Shown here in pieces: positions 46,507 to 56,627 of a stretch of 64,000 nt of DNA; position 1 is the stretch's first letter; every line of letters begins with the position of its first letter. The stretch lies in contig JADGEK010000003.1 in assembly GCA_016744395.1 (NCBI GenBank), forward strand, positions 45,204-109,203, given 5' to 3'. Made by a program: the position numbers and the translations under genes. The notes under the pieces are model-generated. The model saw only the letters and a list, made by a program, of their open reading frames with translations, was not told the DNA's origin and did not search any database. The DNA comes from Gammaproteobacteria bacterium (GTDB lineage Bacteria; Pseudomonadota; Gammaproteobacteria; GRL18).

Positions 46507-47184
46507 ATGAAAAAACTTTTTGCAGGCTTATTAATCTCCAGTGCGTTATTGACGGGTTGTGCGAGTAACAATTCAGTCACCGAAGATAAATACTCCGGTT
46601 TCTTAGATAATTACTCGCTTCTTAAAAAAGTACCCAATGACAAAAGTACGATGGGCTATGTCACGCCAGAGATAGACTGGTCAGATTATAATACCATTAT
46701 GGTTGATAAAGTACTGGTCATTACCCCGGATGGTGACATGAAAACCGATGGCAAGCTTCTCGTCGCCATCGCTGATAAATTTGAAGAACTCATTAAGCAG
46801 GAGCTTGCCAAAGAATTTAAGGTGGTTGATAATGCAGGCGTTGGAACCATTCGTGTTCAAGCAGCAATTACCAGTATTTTTAGCAGTTATGATGATATGA
46901 AAGGTTATCAGTACATTCCTATCGCAGCAGCAGTCACAGGTGCTGCCAGAGCTTCAGGAGCTGAAAAGAAAAGTGTACGGGTGATGGCTGAATTTAGAAT
47001 CCTTGATTCAACTGACGGACAGCTTTTGGCTCAAGCGGTTGATTTAAAAGCAGGTGGTAAAGAACAAGATGAAAATTCTGGAATTTTATTGGCTGATGTT
47101 ATACCCATTTTGGAACAATGGGCTATCCGTATGACTGATCGTTTAGAAGGCTTAAGAGCTGCGGCTCGTGCCCATAAAATCTGA
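46507..47184 (+). CDS. DUF3313 lipoprotein
   Basis: A 225-residue lipoprotein. The lipobox is LLTGC (Cys19). The mature part has KYSGFLDNYSLLKKVPNDKSTMGYVTPEIDWSDYNTIMVDKV and repeated motifs VRVMAEFRILDSTDGQLLAQAVD, typical of DUF3313. Function unknown. It is divergent from the glycine-zipper gene; the 298-base gap between them holds nothing else I can support. Confidence 0.82.
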   Translation: MKKLFAGLLISSALLTGCASNNSVTEDKYSGFLDNYSLLKKVPNDKSTMGYVTPEIDWSDYNTIMVDKVLVITPDGDMKTDGKLLVAIADKFEELIKQELAKEFKVVDNAGVGTIRVQAAITSIFSSYDDMKGYQYIPIAAAVTGAARASGAEKKSVRVMAEFRILDSTDGQLLAQAVDLKAGGKEQDENSGILLADVIPILEQWAIRMTDRLEGLRAAARAHKI

Positions 47185-47228
47185 TTTGTTATAAGCATTA
47201 CTTAATGTCCTGTTAAGAGGAGCGTCCA

Positions 47229-48338
47229 ATGCTTAAGCTGGATCAATGGCTTATATTATTGATTTTAGTCGCTTCTTTTAGATGGGTACAAGCATCTGAA
47301 CACGCCATCATTCTGCAATACCATCATGTCAGTGACAAAACACCAAAAGTGACCAGCATTTCACCAAAGCAATTTAGCTGGCATTTAGACTATCTTGAAC
47401 AACAAAAATTTACTGTCTGGCCATTAAGTCAAATTACTCAATACCTCAAACAAGGTAAACCCCTACCAGACAAATGTATTGCCATCACTTTTGATGATGC
47501 TTATCGCTCAATTTACACAACTGCATTTCCCTTATTAAAAAAGCGAAACTGGCCCTTTACATTATTTTTAAATACTAATGCCGTAGGCAAAGGTAGAAAT
47601 AGTTTAAGTTGGCATGAAATTAGAGAAATGAATCATTCTGTCGCCGAAATAGCTAACCATAGCAGCACCCATGCTCATCTGATCCAATATCAAAAGAATG
47701 AGTCGTTTAAGCAATGGCAAGAACGGGTGACTAGCGATATTCAAACCGCGCAAAAAACCATTGATCAGCAGTTATCTAATGGAAAAACCATGCCTCCACG
47801 ATTATTTGCCTATCCTTATGGTGAATATTCACTAGCACTGACTCAAATTATAAGCCAATTAGGTTATTCTGCAGTTGGCCAACAATCGGGGCCTGCAACA
47901 TTCACAACACCTCAGTCAATGTTACCTCGATTTCCAATGGGTGGAATTTACACAAGCAAAAGTCAGCTGATAGAAAAATTAAAAACGTTCCCTTTACCTT
48001 TAATAAAAATGGCAATAGTGGAGCCACAGCTTAAGCTAGCCACTGGACAGGAATATGACAGGCCCATCCTTCAATTAAAGTTCAAACCAGAACACTGGAA
48101 TAAAAATTTAACTCAGCAATTACAATGCTACGTAAGTGGACAAAGCAAAGCCGTCATTCGCTGGGACAATCAAACGGCTTACATCCAGGCAAAAAAACCA
48201 TTAAAGGCAGGTCGGAGCCGTTATAATTGTACAGCACCAGTGACTACGACAAATAATGGCAAAGCCCAACAGGGCTTTTATTGGTACAGCCAGTTATGGA
48301 TCAAGCGAAAGAACAATGGACAATGGTATCAAGAATGA
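47229..48338 (+). CDS. Polysaccharide deacetylase (NodB / PgaB-like)
   Basis: A 369-residue exported enzyme: signal peptide (about 1-22), then a carbohydrate esterase 4 domain (about 25-250) with LQYHHV, ITFDDAYRS (metal-binding Asp-Asp), HSSTHAHL (His ligands) and LFAYPYGEYS. It removes acetyl groups from N-acetylated glycans. The C-terminal 110 residues form a beta-rich domain of unknown type. GAGG lies near the ATG, 44 bases after the lipoprotein gene, so the two are probably linked. Confidence 0.88.
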   Translation: MLKLDQWLILLILVASFRWVQASEHAIILQYHHVSDKTPKVTSISPKQFSWHLDYLEQQKFTVWPLSQITQYLKQGKPLPDKCIAITFDDAYRSIYTTAFPLLKKRNWPFTLFLNTNAVGKGRNSLSWHEIREMNHSVAEIANHSSTHAHLIQYQKNESFKQWQERVTSDIQTAQKTIDQQLSNGKTMPPRLFAYPYGEYSLALTQIISQLGYSAVGQQSGPATFTTPQSMLPRFPMGGIYTSKSQLIEKLKTFPLPLIKMAIVEPQLKLATGQEYDRPILQLKFKPEHWNKNLTQQLQCYVSGQSKAVIRWDNQTAYIQAKKPLKAGRSRYNCTAPVTTTNNGKAQQGFYWYSQLWIKRKNNGQWYQE

Positions 48339-48505
48339 TGGGTACCTTTATATTACTGCGCAAACCCGCCTGACGCATTTGTCTGTGACCTTCTGGTGTC
48401 TGACGGTCTAATACACACCCATTCCGTTATAATGCATTTTACTATTTAATTAAATACTTATATGATAAATAGAATTATATACAAAATAGTGTTAATAGGT
48501 CTCGC

Positions 48506-49684
48506 ATGAAGTTTGGCATCACAATCGTCTTTTTATTTATCTCTGCAAGCGCATGGTCAGCAGATGCCCCCCAATACAACAATAATTATTACCCCGATTA
48601 TGCTTATAATAATCATTACAACCGTTATTATCAAAACTCATATACACAGCCTTCATATTACTCAAATGCCTACTCTTACGAAAATGCTTATCAGCAAGGC
48701 TATTACCTGGTACCCAATCCAACGGTTCAGAATCAATATGGCTATTACACAGCACCCGCTTATCAACCACCTGTTTATTACACGCCAATTTATCCAGCGC
48801 CTGCTTATCAAGCTCCTTATTCAAACGCCAATCAAGGGCAAGCTAATGTACCCCAGACTCGCTCTAACACTGAGCCATCTGCGGTCAGTTCAGCAAAAAC
48901 AAAACCAATAAAAAAACCCATTATTAAAGCCGAAGATAAAGCTAAAAAAACCGTTCAATTACCCAGAAAAAGTTTCAAAAAACGTACTCACTCTGAGCGA
49001 AACAAACAGTTCTTAAAGCAGATATTGCCTTTGGTTATCAATGAAAACAAGCAAATTCAGAAGAACCGAACTCATTTGATGTCTATTTTCAAGTCATTAA
49101 ATCAAGCACACTCCATTTCAAGAGAAAACAGTCATTGGCTTAATACTATTGCAAAAAAATACAGGGTTTCAGGTAACATCTCTAAGGATTCAGAATTACA
49201 AAAAGAACTATTAAAGCGTGTCAATGGCATTTCTCCTGCGATGGCACTGGCACAAGCAGCCAATGAATCAGCCTGGGGGACATCACGTTTCAGCAGACAG
49301 GGCAACAATTTATTTGGAATTTGGACCTATAATGAAAAAATAGGAATTAAGCCACTTAAACGTGCCCCTGGGAAAAAGCATTTTGTCCGTAAATTCAGTT
49401 CCTACCAGGAGTCTGTGACTGTCTACATGCATACATTAAACTCTCATTCAGCCTATAAAAAACTCAGAGAGATTCGACACAAGGCTGTTTTAAACAATGA
49501 AAAATTATCAGGCTATGAATTAGCCAAAGGGTTAGAGAAATACTCTGCTAAGGGTCAGGATTACATCAAAATGATTCAGTCAATGATCAATAATTATGAT
49601 TTAGAAAATCTGGCACTTGCAAGCATAAAGCTTAATAATTTAAGTCTTAATAACATGCCCATCTCTGAAGTGGCATTCAACTAA
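48506..49684 (+). CDS. Bax-like glucosaminidase
   Basis: A 392-residue exported hydrolase. A signal peptide (about 1-18) precedes a low-complexity Tyr/Asn/Pro/Gln-rich stretch (about 22-115, with YYPDYAYNNHYNRYYQN). A basic linker follows, then a glucosaminidase domain (about 235-365) with AMALAQAANESAWGTSRFSRQGNNLFGIW, where Glu is the likely acid, as in E. coli Bax. It should cleave peptidoglycan between N-acetylglucosamine and N-acetylmuramic acid. The Tyr-rich region is unusual and might bind carbohydrate or drive assembly. Confidence 0.85.
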   Translation: MKFGITIVFLFISASAWSADAPQYNNNYYPDYAYNNHYNRYYQNSYTQPSYYSNAYSYENAYQQGYYLVPNPTVQNQYGYYTAPAYQPPVYYTPIYPAPAYQAPYSNANQGQANVPQTRSNTEPSAVSSAKTKPIKKPIIKAEDKAKKTVQLPRKSFKKRTHSERNKQFLKQILPLVINENKQIQKNRTHLMSIFKSLNQAHSISRENSHWLNTIAKKYRVSGNISKDSELQKELLKRVNGISPAMALAQAANESAWGTSRFSRQGNNLFGIWTYNEKIGIKPLKRAPGKKHFVRKFSSYQESVTVYMHTLNSHSAYKKLREIRHKAVLNNEKLSGYELAKGLEKYSAKGQDYIKMIQSMINNYDLENLALASIKLNNLSLNNMPISEVAFN

Positions 49685-49822
49685 AATATTGTGATGTTCA
49701 TCCTTTTTAAAATCGTATAATTTACAAGAAATTCAAATATGTTAAGTTCAAATATCTGGCAATTTTTGATAGGATAAATAGAAATATAGATTTCTAAATC
49801 AAAAGTAATCAGGAGTGGCTCA

Positions 49823-50635
49823 ATGAGACAGGACCGAGAGCATAAGAGTGTCGCTGCTTATTTATGTGGTTATATTAGTCATATGCCCGCGCGCCTGGAT
49901 TTATTGCAAAGTGTCACAGGACTCATTCTTGCCTTATTTATTGCCGCTCACCTCCTCTTTGAAGCCAGTATACTGATCAGTAAAGAGGCAATGTACGCAG
50001 TCACAAAATTATTTGAAGGCTATTACTTCTTTGGTGAAGCCTACCCAGGTATAATTTCTTTTCTAGCAGCCGCCATCTCTGTTATTTTTATCTTACATGC
50101 CTTGACGGCCATCCGCAAATTTCCCTCTAGCTATCGACAATATAGACTGTTTATGAGTCATATGCACCGATTTCAGCATGGTGATACAACTCTATGGTTT
50201 TATCAGGCTGTCACAGGCTTTATGATGTTTTTTCTCGGCTCAGTACATTTGTACATGATGATGACTGTGCCTTCAAACATTGGTCCTTATGCATCTGCAG
50301 ATCGAATCTACAGCGATTGGTTGTGGCCTCTGTATTTGTTACTTTTAATCAGTGTCATTCTTCATGCTGCCATAGGCATATATCGACTGACTCTAAAATG
50401 GGGTTTCTTTGAGGGGAAGGCTGGAGGTAAAAGCAAAACTATAAAACAAAAACACCAGAAAATGAAAAAAATAATGTTCGCAACAGCCTTTGTTTATATG
50501 AGTATAAGTGTGATGTCACTGGGTACTTACATGCTTATAGGATATCAGCATTCTGATAATGCAGGTGAGCGTTATCATACACAGAATGAATCTCAAGCAA
50601 AGACCGAACCTTTGTCCCCCAATAAGGTAAAGTAA
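49823..50635 (+). CDS. frdC: Fumarate reductase dihaem cytochrome b subunit
   Basis: A 270-residue membrane subunit of the Wolinella type. His43, His92, His142 and His181 align, one residue offset, with the four haem ligands of W. succinogenes FrdC (44, 93, 143, 182), and Glu65 with its essential Glu66. Five transmembrane helices are predicted. The E-pathway Glu180 is replaced by Ile179 (SVILHAAIG). It anchors FrdAB and exchanges electrons with a quinone, most likely menaquinone. It overlaps frdA by one base (TAATG). This gene order, C-A-B, is that of epsilonproteobacteria. Confidence 0.9.
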   Translation: MRQDREHKSVAAYLCGYISHMPARLDLLQSVTGLILALFIAAHLLFEASILISKEAMYAVTKLFEGYYFFGEAYPGIISFLAAAISVIFILHALTAIRKFPSSYRQYRLFMSHMHRFQHGDTTLWFYQAVTGFMMFFLGSVHLYMMMTVPSNIGPYASADRIYSDWLWPLYLLLLISVILHAAIGIYRLTLKWGFFEGKAGGKSKTIKQKHQKMKKIMFATAFVYMSISVMSLGTYMLIGYQHSDNAGERYHTQNESQAKTEPLSPNKVK

Positions 50636-52689
50636 TGAAAATAACCTATACAGATGTTTTGGTGATTGGCGGTGGTCTCGCGGGTTTAAGAACAGCAACA
50701 GGTGTAAAGGCCCGAGGGCATGATGTCATTGTGCTTAGTTTAGTACCACCCAAACGTTCACACTCAGCTGCAGCACAAGGCGGAATGCAAGCCAGCCTGG
50801 CAAATTCTGTCATGGGTCAGGGTGATAATGAAGACATTCATTTTGAAGATACAATAAAAGGCAGTGATTGGGGTGCCGATCAAAAAGTGGTGCGAATGTT
50901 TGTTAATACTGCCCCAAAAGCAATTAGAGAACTAGCAGCCTGGGGAGTCCCCTGGAGCAGGGTCAAACGCGGTGATCGTCAAGCCATTATTAATGCAGAA
51001 AAAGTCACTATTTCTGAGCAAGATGAAGCACACGGACTCATCACTGCTCGGGATTTCGGTGGTACTAAAAAGTGGCGGACCTGTTATACCTCCGATGGCA
51101 CAGGTCATAGTATGCTTTATGCTATGGATAATAAAGCCCATGAGCAAAAAATTGAAGTTCAGGAGCGAATGGAAGCAATTGCCCTGATCCATGAAAATAA
51201 ACGGTGTTATGGCGCTATTGTCAGAAATCTCATGACAGGTGAATTGACAGCCTATGTGGCAAAAGCCACCACTATTGCTACTGGTGGTTATGGAAGAATT
51301 TACAGTGTTTCAACCAATGCAGTGATATGTGAAGGCATGGGCCAGGCTATTGCACTGGAAACAGGTGTTGCCACTCTTGGCAATATGGAAGCCATCCAGT
51401 TTCACCCGACGGCGATTGTTCCCGTTGGGATTCTAACCACAGAGGGCTGTCGTGGTGATGGCGGGGTACTAAGAGATGTGGATGGATATCGATTTATGCC
51501 CGACTATGAGCCTGAGAAAAAGGAACTGGCATCAAGAGATGTGGTCTCCAGACGAATGATAGAACACATGCGTAAGGGTAAAGGTGTTTCTTCTCGTTAT
51601 GGCGATCATCTCTGGCTTGATATTACTCTTCTGGGTCGTGAACATATTGAAAAAAATCTGCGTGAAGTCAAAGAAATCTGTGAAAAATTTCTGGGAATCG
51701 ATCCTGCTGAAGAATGGATACCTGTACGTCCCACACAACATTATTCAATGGGTGGTATTCGCACCAAACTAACAGGAGAATCACAAACCCTAAAGGGTTT
51801 ATACGCTTGTGGTGAAGCTGCTTGCTGGGACATGCACGGCTTTAATCGACTGGGTGGAAACTCAGTCAGTGAAACGGTAGTTGCAGGTATGCTGGTCGCT
51901 GAATACATTGCTGATTATTGCGATGACAAAGCCAGTTCTGTTGATATCAGCAGCCAGACAATTGAGTCCTTTATGGATCAGGAAAAAGAAAAAATCGAAT
52001 CATTATTAAATCATAAAAAAGGTGAAGACGCTTATCAATTACGTGAATCAATGGAAAAAATCATGATGGAAAAAGTCGGTATTTTTCGAAATGGTGCTGA
52101 TCTTGAAAGTGCAGTGATAGAACTTCAGGCATTGTATGAGCGCAGTCATAATATTGAAGTCAAACGTTCAAAATCAAGAGCAGCCAACCCAGCTTTGGTT
52201 AATGCCTATCGCACGCAGCGTATGATTAAAATTGCTTTAACTGCAGCGTATGGTGCATTATTAAGAACTGAAAGCCGAGGTGCACATTCCAGAGAAGACT
52301 ATCCTGAGCGCAATGATAAAGACTGGCTCAAACGCACCATAATGAGCTGGCCAGCAACAACCAACAAAGCCAACACGAATACTTCAAAGAGTTTACCTGA
52401 CGTCAGCTATGAAGATCTTAATATTGAAGAAATGGAATTGCCACCAGGATTTAGAGGTTATGGTAAAGACATGACTATCAAACATCCCACAAGTATTATA
52501 CGTCAAAAGCAAGTTGAGAAAATACAAGAGAACAATAACCAACAAGGACTGGATCGATTTAAAGCACAGAATAAGTTCATGCCTTATGAAAACTTGTTGC
52601 CTGAAAAATATCGTGGAAGAAATGAACGCTTAACTGAACGCTTTAATGACGATGACGATGAAGTTAAAGGCATAGACAATGAAAAATAA
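50635..52689 (+). CDS. frdA: Fumarate reductase flavoprotein subunit
   Basis: A 684-residue catalytic subunit. The FAD-binding Rossmann motif is [11 protein letters not shown] (8-18), and the covalent flavin histidine is His43 in [11 protein letters not shown], the same number as in W. succinogenes. Substrate-site motifs include [30 protein letters not shown], and [10 protein letters not shown]. The C-terminal extension (about 590-684, [12 protein letters not shown], charged tail) is longer than the E. coli enzyme. It overlaps frdB by 11 bases. Confidence 0.94.
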   Translation: MKITYTDVLVIGGGLAGLRTATGVKARGHDVIVLSLVPPKRSHSAAAQGGMQASLANSVMGQGDNEDIHFEDTIKGSDWGADQKVVRMFVNTAPKAIRELAAWGVPWSRVKRGDRQAIINAEKVTISEQDEAHGLITARDFGGTKKWRTCYTSDGTGHSMLYAMDNKAHEQKIEVQERMEAIALIHENKRCYGAIVRNLMTGELTAYVAKATTIATGGYGRIYSVSTNAVICEGMGQAIALETGVATLGNMEAIQFHPTAIVPVGILTTEGCRGDGGVLRDVDGYRFMPDYEPEKKELASRDVVSRRMIEHMRKGKGVSSRYGDHLWLDITLLGREHIEKNLREVKEICEKFLGIDPAEEWIPVRPTQHYSMGGIRTKLTGESQTLKGLYACGEAACWDMHGFNRLGGNSVSETVVAGMLVAEYIADYCDDKASSVDISSQTIESFMDQEKEKIESLLNHKKGEDAYQLRESMEKIMMEKVGIFRNGADLESAVIELQALYERSHNIEVKRSKSRAANPALVNAYRTQRMIKIALTAAYGALLRTESRGAHSREDYPERNDKDWLKRTIMSWPATTNKANTNTSKSLPDVSYEDLNIEEMELPPGFRGYGKDMTIKHPTSIIRQKQVEKIQENNNQQGLDRFKAQNKFMPYENLLPEKYRGRNERLTERFNDDDDEVKGIDNEK

Positions 52690-53431
52690 TAAAGAGCGTC
52701 AGTTAAAAATCAGTATATTGCGCTTTGATCCTCATATCAAAGGTGACAAACCTCGCATGGAAAGCTATGAAATTGAAGAAGCGCCAGGCATGACCCTGTT
52801 TATTGCCTTAAATGATATTCGTCAACATCATGATGCCTCACTGAAATTTGATTTTGTCTGCCGTGCTGGCATTTGTGGCAGTTGTGCCATGATAATTAAT
52901 GGTAAACCCGATCTTGCCTGTCGGACTTTGACCAAAAAATTGCCCGCAGAAATCACCCTGGCTCCCCTGCCCGTTTTTGAATTAATTGGCGACTTGTCTG
53001 TGTTTACTGGTAACTGGATGCGCGGCCTCAACGAACGTCTCGAAGCCTGGGTTCATGAGCAAGAAGAAATCGATTTTAATCGTCTGGAACAACGCATGGA
53101 GCCAGAACTCGCTGACGAAATTTATGAACTGGATCGCTGTATTGAATGCGGTTGCTGCGTCGCTGGCTGTGGCACCATTCAAATGCGAGAAGAATTTGTC
53201 GGTGCTGTCGGCTTAAATAAAATAGCACGTTACCAACTCGATCCCAGAGATAAGCGAACCGATAGAGACTACTATGAACTCATCGGTGATGAGGATGGTG
53301 TGTTCGGCTGTATGACCTTGCTTGGCTGTGAAGATGTTTGTCCCAAAGATCTGCCATTACAATCAAAAATTGCCTATCTGCGGCGTAAAATGCTGGAAAT
53401 TGGTTTAAAATCGGATACACACTCTTGCTAA
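52679..53431 (+). CDS. frdB: Fumarate reductase iron-sulfur subunit
   Basis: A 250-residue iron-sulfur protein. The 2Fe-2S ligands are C61, C66, C69 and C81 ([10 protein letters not shown] and CRT). The 4Fe-4S and 3Fe-4S clusters use [13 protein letters not shown] and [15 protein letters not shown]. It carries electrons between the flavin and the cytochrome subunit. With frdC and frdA it makes the whole quinol:fumarate reductase; no assembly gene (sdhE) is adjacent. Confidence 0.94.
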   Translation: MKNNKERQLKISILRFDPHIKGDKPRMESYEIEEAPGMTLFIALNDIRQHHDASLKFDFVCRAGICGSCAMIINGKPDLACRTLTKKLPAEITLAPLPVFELIGDLSVFTGNWMRGLNERLEAWVHEQEEIDFNRLEQRMEPELADEIYELDRCIECGCCVAGCGTIQMREEFVGAVGLNKIARYQLDPRDKRTDRDYYELIGDEDGVFGCMTLLGCEDVCPKDLPLQSKIAYLRRKMLEIGLKSDTHSC

Positions 53432-53496
53432 AGCCAATTGTTTTACGACTATTGCAGTAATTTAGGGTGCCTAAAAATTTAAGTAAGGTTATCATT

Positions 53497-55278
53497 TTAT
53501 GCCAATGGTGCAGGTGACACTCTTAAGACTTCATCAACGGTTGTCACTCCTTTTGCAATTTTTTGAGCCCCACTTAAGCGTAAGGGTTTGTATCCATCCT
53601 TCATAGCCTGGCGACGCAACTGTTCCCGGCCAGCATCTTTACTGAGCAGATGCTTAAATTCTTGAGTCAATGACAGCATTTCAAAAAGGCCCACACGTCC
53701 TAGATAACCTGTATTTCGGCATTCAAGACAGCCTACGGGTTCATATATTTTCTTAGGCAGTTCACTTTTCCAAGGTTTAACCATATCGACCCATACATCT
53801 TTCTCAAGTGGTACTTCTTGCTTGCAGTGCGGACAAAGCGTTCTAACCAACCGTTGGGCCATAATACCAATAATAGTTGAGTGAATAAGATAAGGCGGTA
53901 CTCCAATATCCTGTAGTCGGATCAATGCTGACAGTGTATCATTGGTATGTAATGTGGATAAGACCAAGTGTCCCGTCAGCGATGCCTGAATAGCCATTTC
54001 TGCGGTATCTTTATCTCTGATTTCACCAATCATGATAATATCAGGGTCTTGACGCATCAAAGTCCTGATCCCCTGAGCAAAGTCGAGTTCAAGTTTTTGC
54101 TGAACCTGCATTTGATTAAACATAGGTTCAATCATTTCAATGGGATCTTCTACTGTACAGACATTAACTTCAGGTTTTGCCAATTGGCGTAATGTCGTAT
54201 ACAAAGTGCTTGTTTTGCCCGAGCCCGTAGGTCCAGTCACGAGAATAATACCATTGGGTTGCTTGATCATATTCTGCCAGACTTTGTGCTCCTGTTTGCC
54301 AAAACCAAGGGATTCAAAGCCACGTTGCAATACTTCCGGATCAAAAATCCTCATCACGAGTTTTTCACCAAATGCCGTCGGCATAGTAGACAGTCTGAGT
54401 TCTATTTCTGTACCTGAAGGTGTTTTTGTTTTTATACGACCATCCTGTGGGCGACGTTTTTCTGAAACATCCATACGCCCCAGAATTTTAATACGACTCG
54501 AAACTGCGTTCATGACTGCGGCTGGTATTTCATAAACCTGCTGCATTACACCATCAATTCGAAAGCGTACATTGGCCTGCTCCCTTCTGGGTTCCAGATG
54601 AATATCACTGGCACGTTGTTCAAAGGCGTATTGCAATAACCAGTCAACAATTCTCACAATATGATTATTGTCAGCATCCAGATTGCCAGCACGTCCCATT
54701 TCAATTAATTGTTCAAGATTCTGAATACCTTGAAGCTCATCATCTGACTGATATTCAGCCTGTGTGACTGATTTAGACACACTGTAAAATTCCACCAGGA
54801 AATGAGTCAGATCATCTGGATTGCAGAGTAGCAATTCTATTTTTTTGCCTGAAATACGCTCAATTTCTGCTTGCCAATCCAATTCAAAAGGTTGAGCAGT
54901 TGCGACATAAACCGTATCAAAAGTGACTTCAACGGGCAATATATTGAAATTTTTTGCATAAGAAAAAGACATAAGAGATGTCACACTATGAACATCTGTG
55001 ACCAGAGGATCGATTCGCTTAACGCTGATTCCTGTTTTATCGGACAGCCATTGAATTAACTCTGCCATTGAAATTAAACGTTCAGGATGAGAGCAATTTT
55101 TCCAACCTCTATCCGTAATCACTAAAAAAGGATGCTGTTTAGAGTATTGATTATTTTTATCTAAAGCTCTTAGAACTTGAGCGTTTTCTTTGGAAACCAG
55201 ACCATCAATGATCAGTTGCTCAAGCACTTTATAGAGATCAAGTTTGCCATTTGCTTGTGTGAGTTGATTGTTATACAT
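53497..55278 (-). CDS. GspE/PilB family ATPase
   Basis: About 593 residues from the ATG at 55278; the reading frame stays open 30 codons further upstream, but that part is hydrophobic and not family-like. The N-terminal domain (about 1-200) is followed by the N2 region with ASDIHLEPRR, Walker A GPTGSGKTSTLY, the Asp box EDPIEM, Walker B IMIGEIRDKDTAEMA and the His box LSTLHTNDT. A zinc cluster CPHC...CLEC is present. The enzyme powers type II secretion or type IV pili; neither gspF/pilC nor any pilin gene is nearby, so it is an orphan copy here. Confidence 0.88.
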   Translation of the reverse strand: MYNNQLTQANGKLDLYKVLEQLIIDGLVSKENAQVLRALDKNNQYSKQHPFLVITDRGWKNCSHPERLISMAELIQWLSDKTGISVKRIDPLVTDVHSVTSLMSFSYAKNFNILPVEVTFDTVYVATAQPFELDWQAEIERISGKKIELLLCNPDDLTHFLVEFYSVSKSVTQAEYQSDDELQGIQNLEQLIEMGRAGNLDADNNHIVRIVDWLLQYAFEQRASDIHLEPRREQANVRFRIDGVMQQVYEIPAAVMNAVSSRIKILGRMDVSEKRRPQDGRIKTKTPSGTEIELRLSTMPTAFGEKLVMRIFDPEVLQRGFESLGFGKQEHKVWQNMIKQPNGIILVTGPTGSGKTSTLYTTLRQLAKPEVNVCTVEDPIEMIEPMFNQMQVQQKLELDFAQGIRTLMRQDPDIIMIGEIRDKDTAEMAIQASLTGHLVLSTLHTNDTLSALIRLQDIGVPPYLIHSTIIGIMAQRLVRTLCPHCKQEVPLEKDVWVDMVKPWKSELPKKIYEPVGCLECRNTGYLGRVGLFEMLSLTQEFKHLLSKDAGREQLRRQAMKDGYKPLRLSGAQKIAKGVTTVDEVLRVSPAPLA

Positions 55279-55403
55279 TCCCAGACAGTTTCCTAAGCCT
55301 TTAAAATTAAAATAATGATATACTACGCTTGTTTGTACAACAACTGTTGACACCACTAACAATGTCACAAGTCACACTCTAGCCATTAATAACATTTAAA
55401 GAT

Positions 55404-55973
55404 ATGCCAAAACTCGTTCTTTTTAACAAACCCTATAACGTCTTATGTCAATTCACTGATAATGATGAAAAACAAGCATCTAATAGGGAAAATTTATCCG
55501 ATTATTTATCCATAGAAAAAGTGTACCCTGCTGGACGCCTGGATCGTGATAGCGAAGGCTTATTATTATTGACCGACTCTGGAACATTGCAACATCAGAT
55601 TGCTCATCCTAAGCATAACAAAGAAAAATCTTATTGGGTACAAGTTGACGGGGCAATCAATAAGCAGGCAATGAAGCTACTTAAAAAAGGCGTTCAGCTT
55701 AAGGATGGGCTCACTCTACCCGCAAAAGCAAGAATCATAAATGAACCCAAGCTCTGGCCCAGAACACCAGCTGTTCGGTTTCGCAAAGACATTCCCACTT
55801 CCTGGATAGAATTAACCATTTCAGAAGGAAAAAATCGTCAGGTCAGGCGAATGACGGCTGCTGTCGGCTTCCCAACACTTCGCCTAATCCGACATCGAAT
55901 AGGAGAATGGTGCTTGAATGATCTTCAACCTGGAAAATACACTATTTTAACCATAGCCAAAGGAAATACTTGA
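55404..55973 (+). CDS. rluE: 23S rRNA pseudouridine(2457) synthase
   Basis: A 189-residue pseudouridine synthase of the RsuA branch lacking an S4 domain. The catalytic motif is AGRLDRDSEGLLLL, and LVLFNKPYNVLCQF, KSYWVQVDG and ISEGKNRQVRRMTAAVGFPTLRLIR are the other conserved blocks. The size and the absence of S4 match RluE. The next gene starts 2 bases after its stop. Confidence 0.92.
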   Translation: MPKLVLFNKPYNVLCQFTDNDEKQASNRENLSDYLSIEKVYPAGRLDRDSEGLLLLTDSGTLQHQIAHPKHNKEKSYWVQVDGAINKQAMKLLKKGVQLKDGLTLPAKARIINEPKLWPRTPAVRFRKDIPTSWIELTISEGKNRQVRRMTAAVGFPTLRLIRHRIGEWCLNDLQPGKYTILTIAKGNT

Positions 55974-55974
55974 G

Positions 55975-56619
55975 GTGTATAGAGACCATCACTCAGTTTT
56001 TTTTTATTTATCAGCATTATTACTCTTACTGACCACTAACATCACCCAGGCGGATGTTTTTGTCAAAGATGAGATTATCACCGAACCCGATATTAATCAT
56101 TTTTCTATGTGTCATGCTCATGGCTGTAAAGAAGTTGAACAATTATCACTGACACCAATTGAATGGCAAAAAATTAAACAACATTTCCTGCCGACTGCTC
56201 ACTCAGCTGAAGCAGAAAGAATTCAAGTAGCCAATGCCATTGCCGAATTTGAACAAATTATTGGAATTAAAACAGATACCACTCATGACAAAGCGGGCTT
56301 ATTTGAATCCATGGGTTCTTATGGTCAATTGGATTGCATTGATGAATCAACCAACACCACCACTTATTTACTCATTTTAGAAAAGCAGGGCTTGTTGAAA
56401 TGGCATCAGCCTATGGATCATGTCACTCGTGGATTTTTCCTTTTTGGCTGGCCTCATAGCTCTGGTGCCATGCGAGAAATGACTTCTGCTGATAATGCCT
56501 CAGAATCTGAATTTGCTGTTGATTCCTGGTTTGAAGATAATGGCAAGCGTCCCCATATTATACCATTATCACAATGGCGTTCTGGCTGGACACCAGAAAA
56601 TGACCCATCCAGACCATAA
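55975..56619 (+). CDS. Exported hypothetical protein between rluE and mnmA
   Basis: A 214-residue protein starting at a GTG with AGGA about 9 bases upstream. A signal peptide (about 1-27) precedes the mature part with [17 protein letters not shown], and later [29 protein letters not shown], and PLSQWRSGW. The conserved cysteines (CHAHGC, LDC) suggest metal or disulfide use. I believe similar proteins occur in other gammaproteobacteria, but no function is known. It lies 8 bases before mnmA. Confidence 0.7.
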   Translation: MYRDHHSVFFYLSALLLLLTTNITQADVFVKDEIITEPDINHFSMCHAHGCKEVEQLSLTPIEWQKIKQHFLPTAHSAEAERIQVANAIAEFEQIIGIKTDTTHDKAGLFESMGSYGQLDCIDESTNTTTYLLILEKQGLLKWHQPMDHVTRGFFLFGWPHSSGAMREMTSADNASESEFAVDSWFEDNGKRPHIIPLSQWRSGWTPENDPSRP

Positions 56620-56627
56620 TTAAGACA

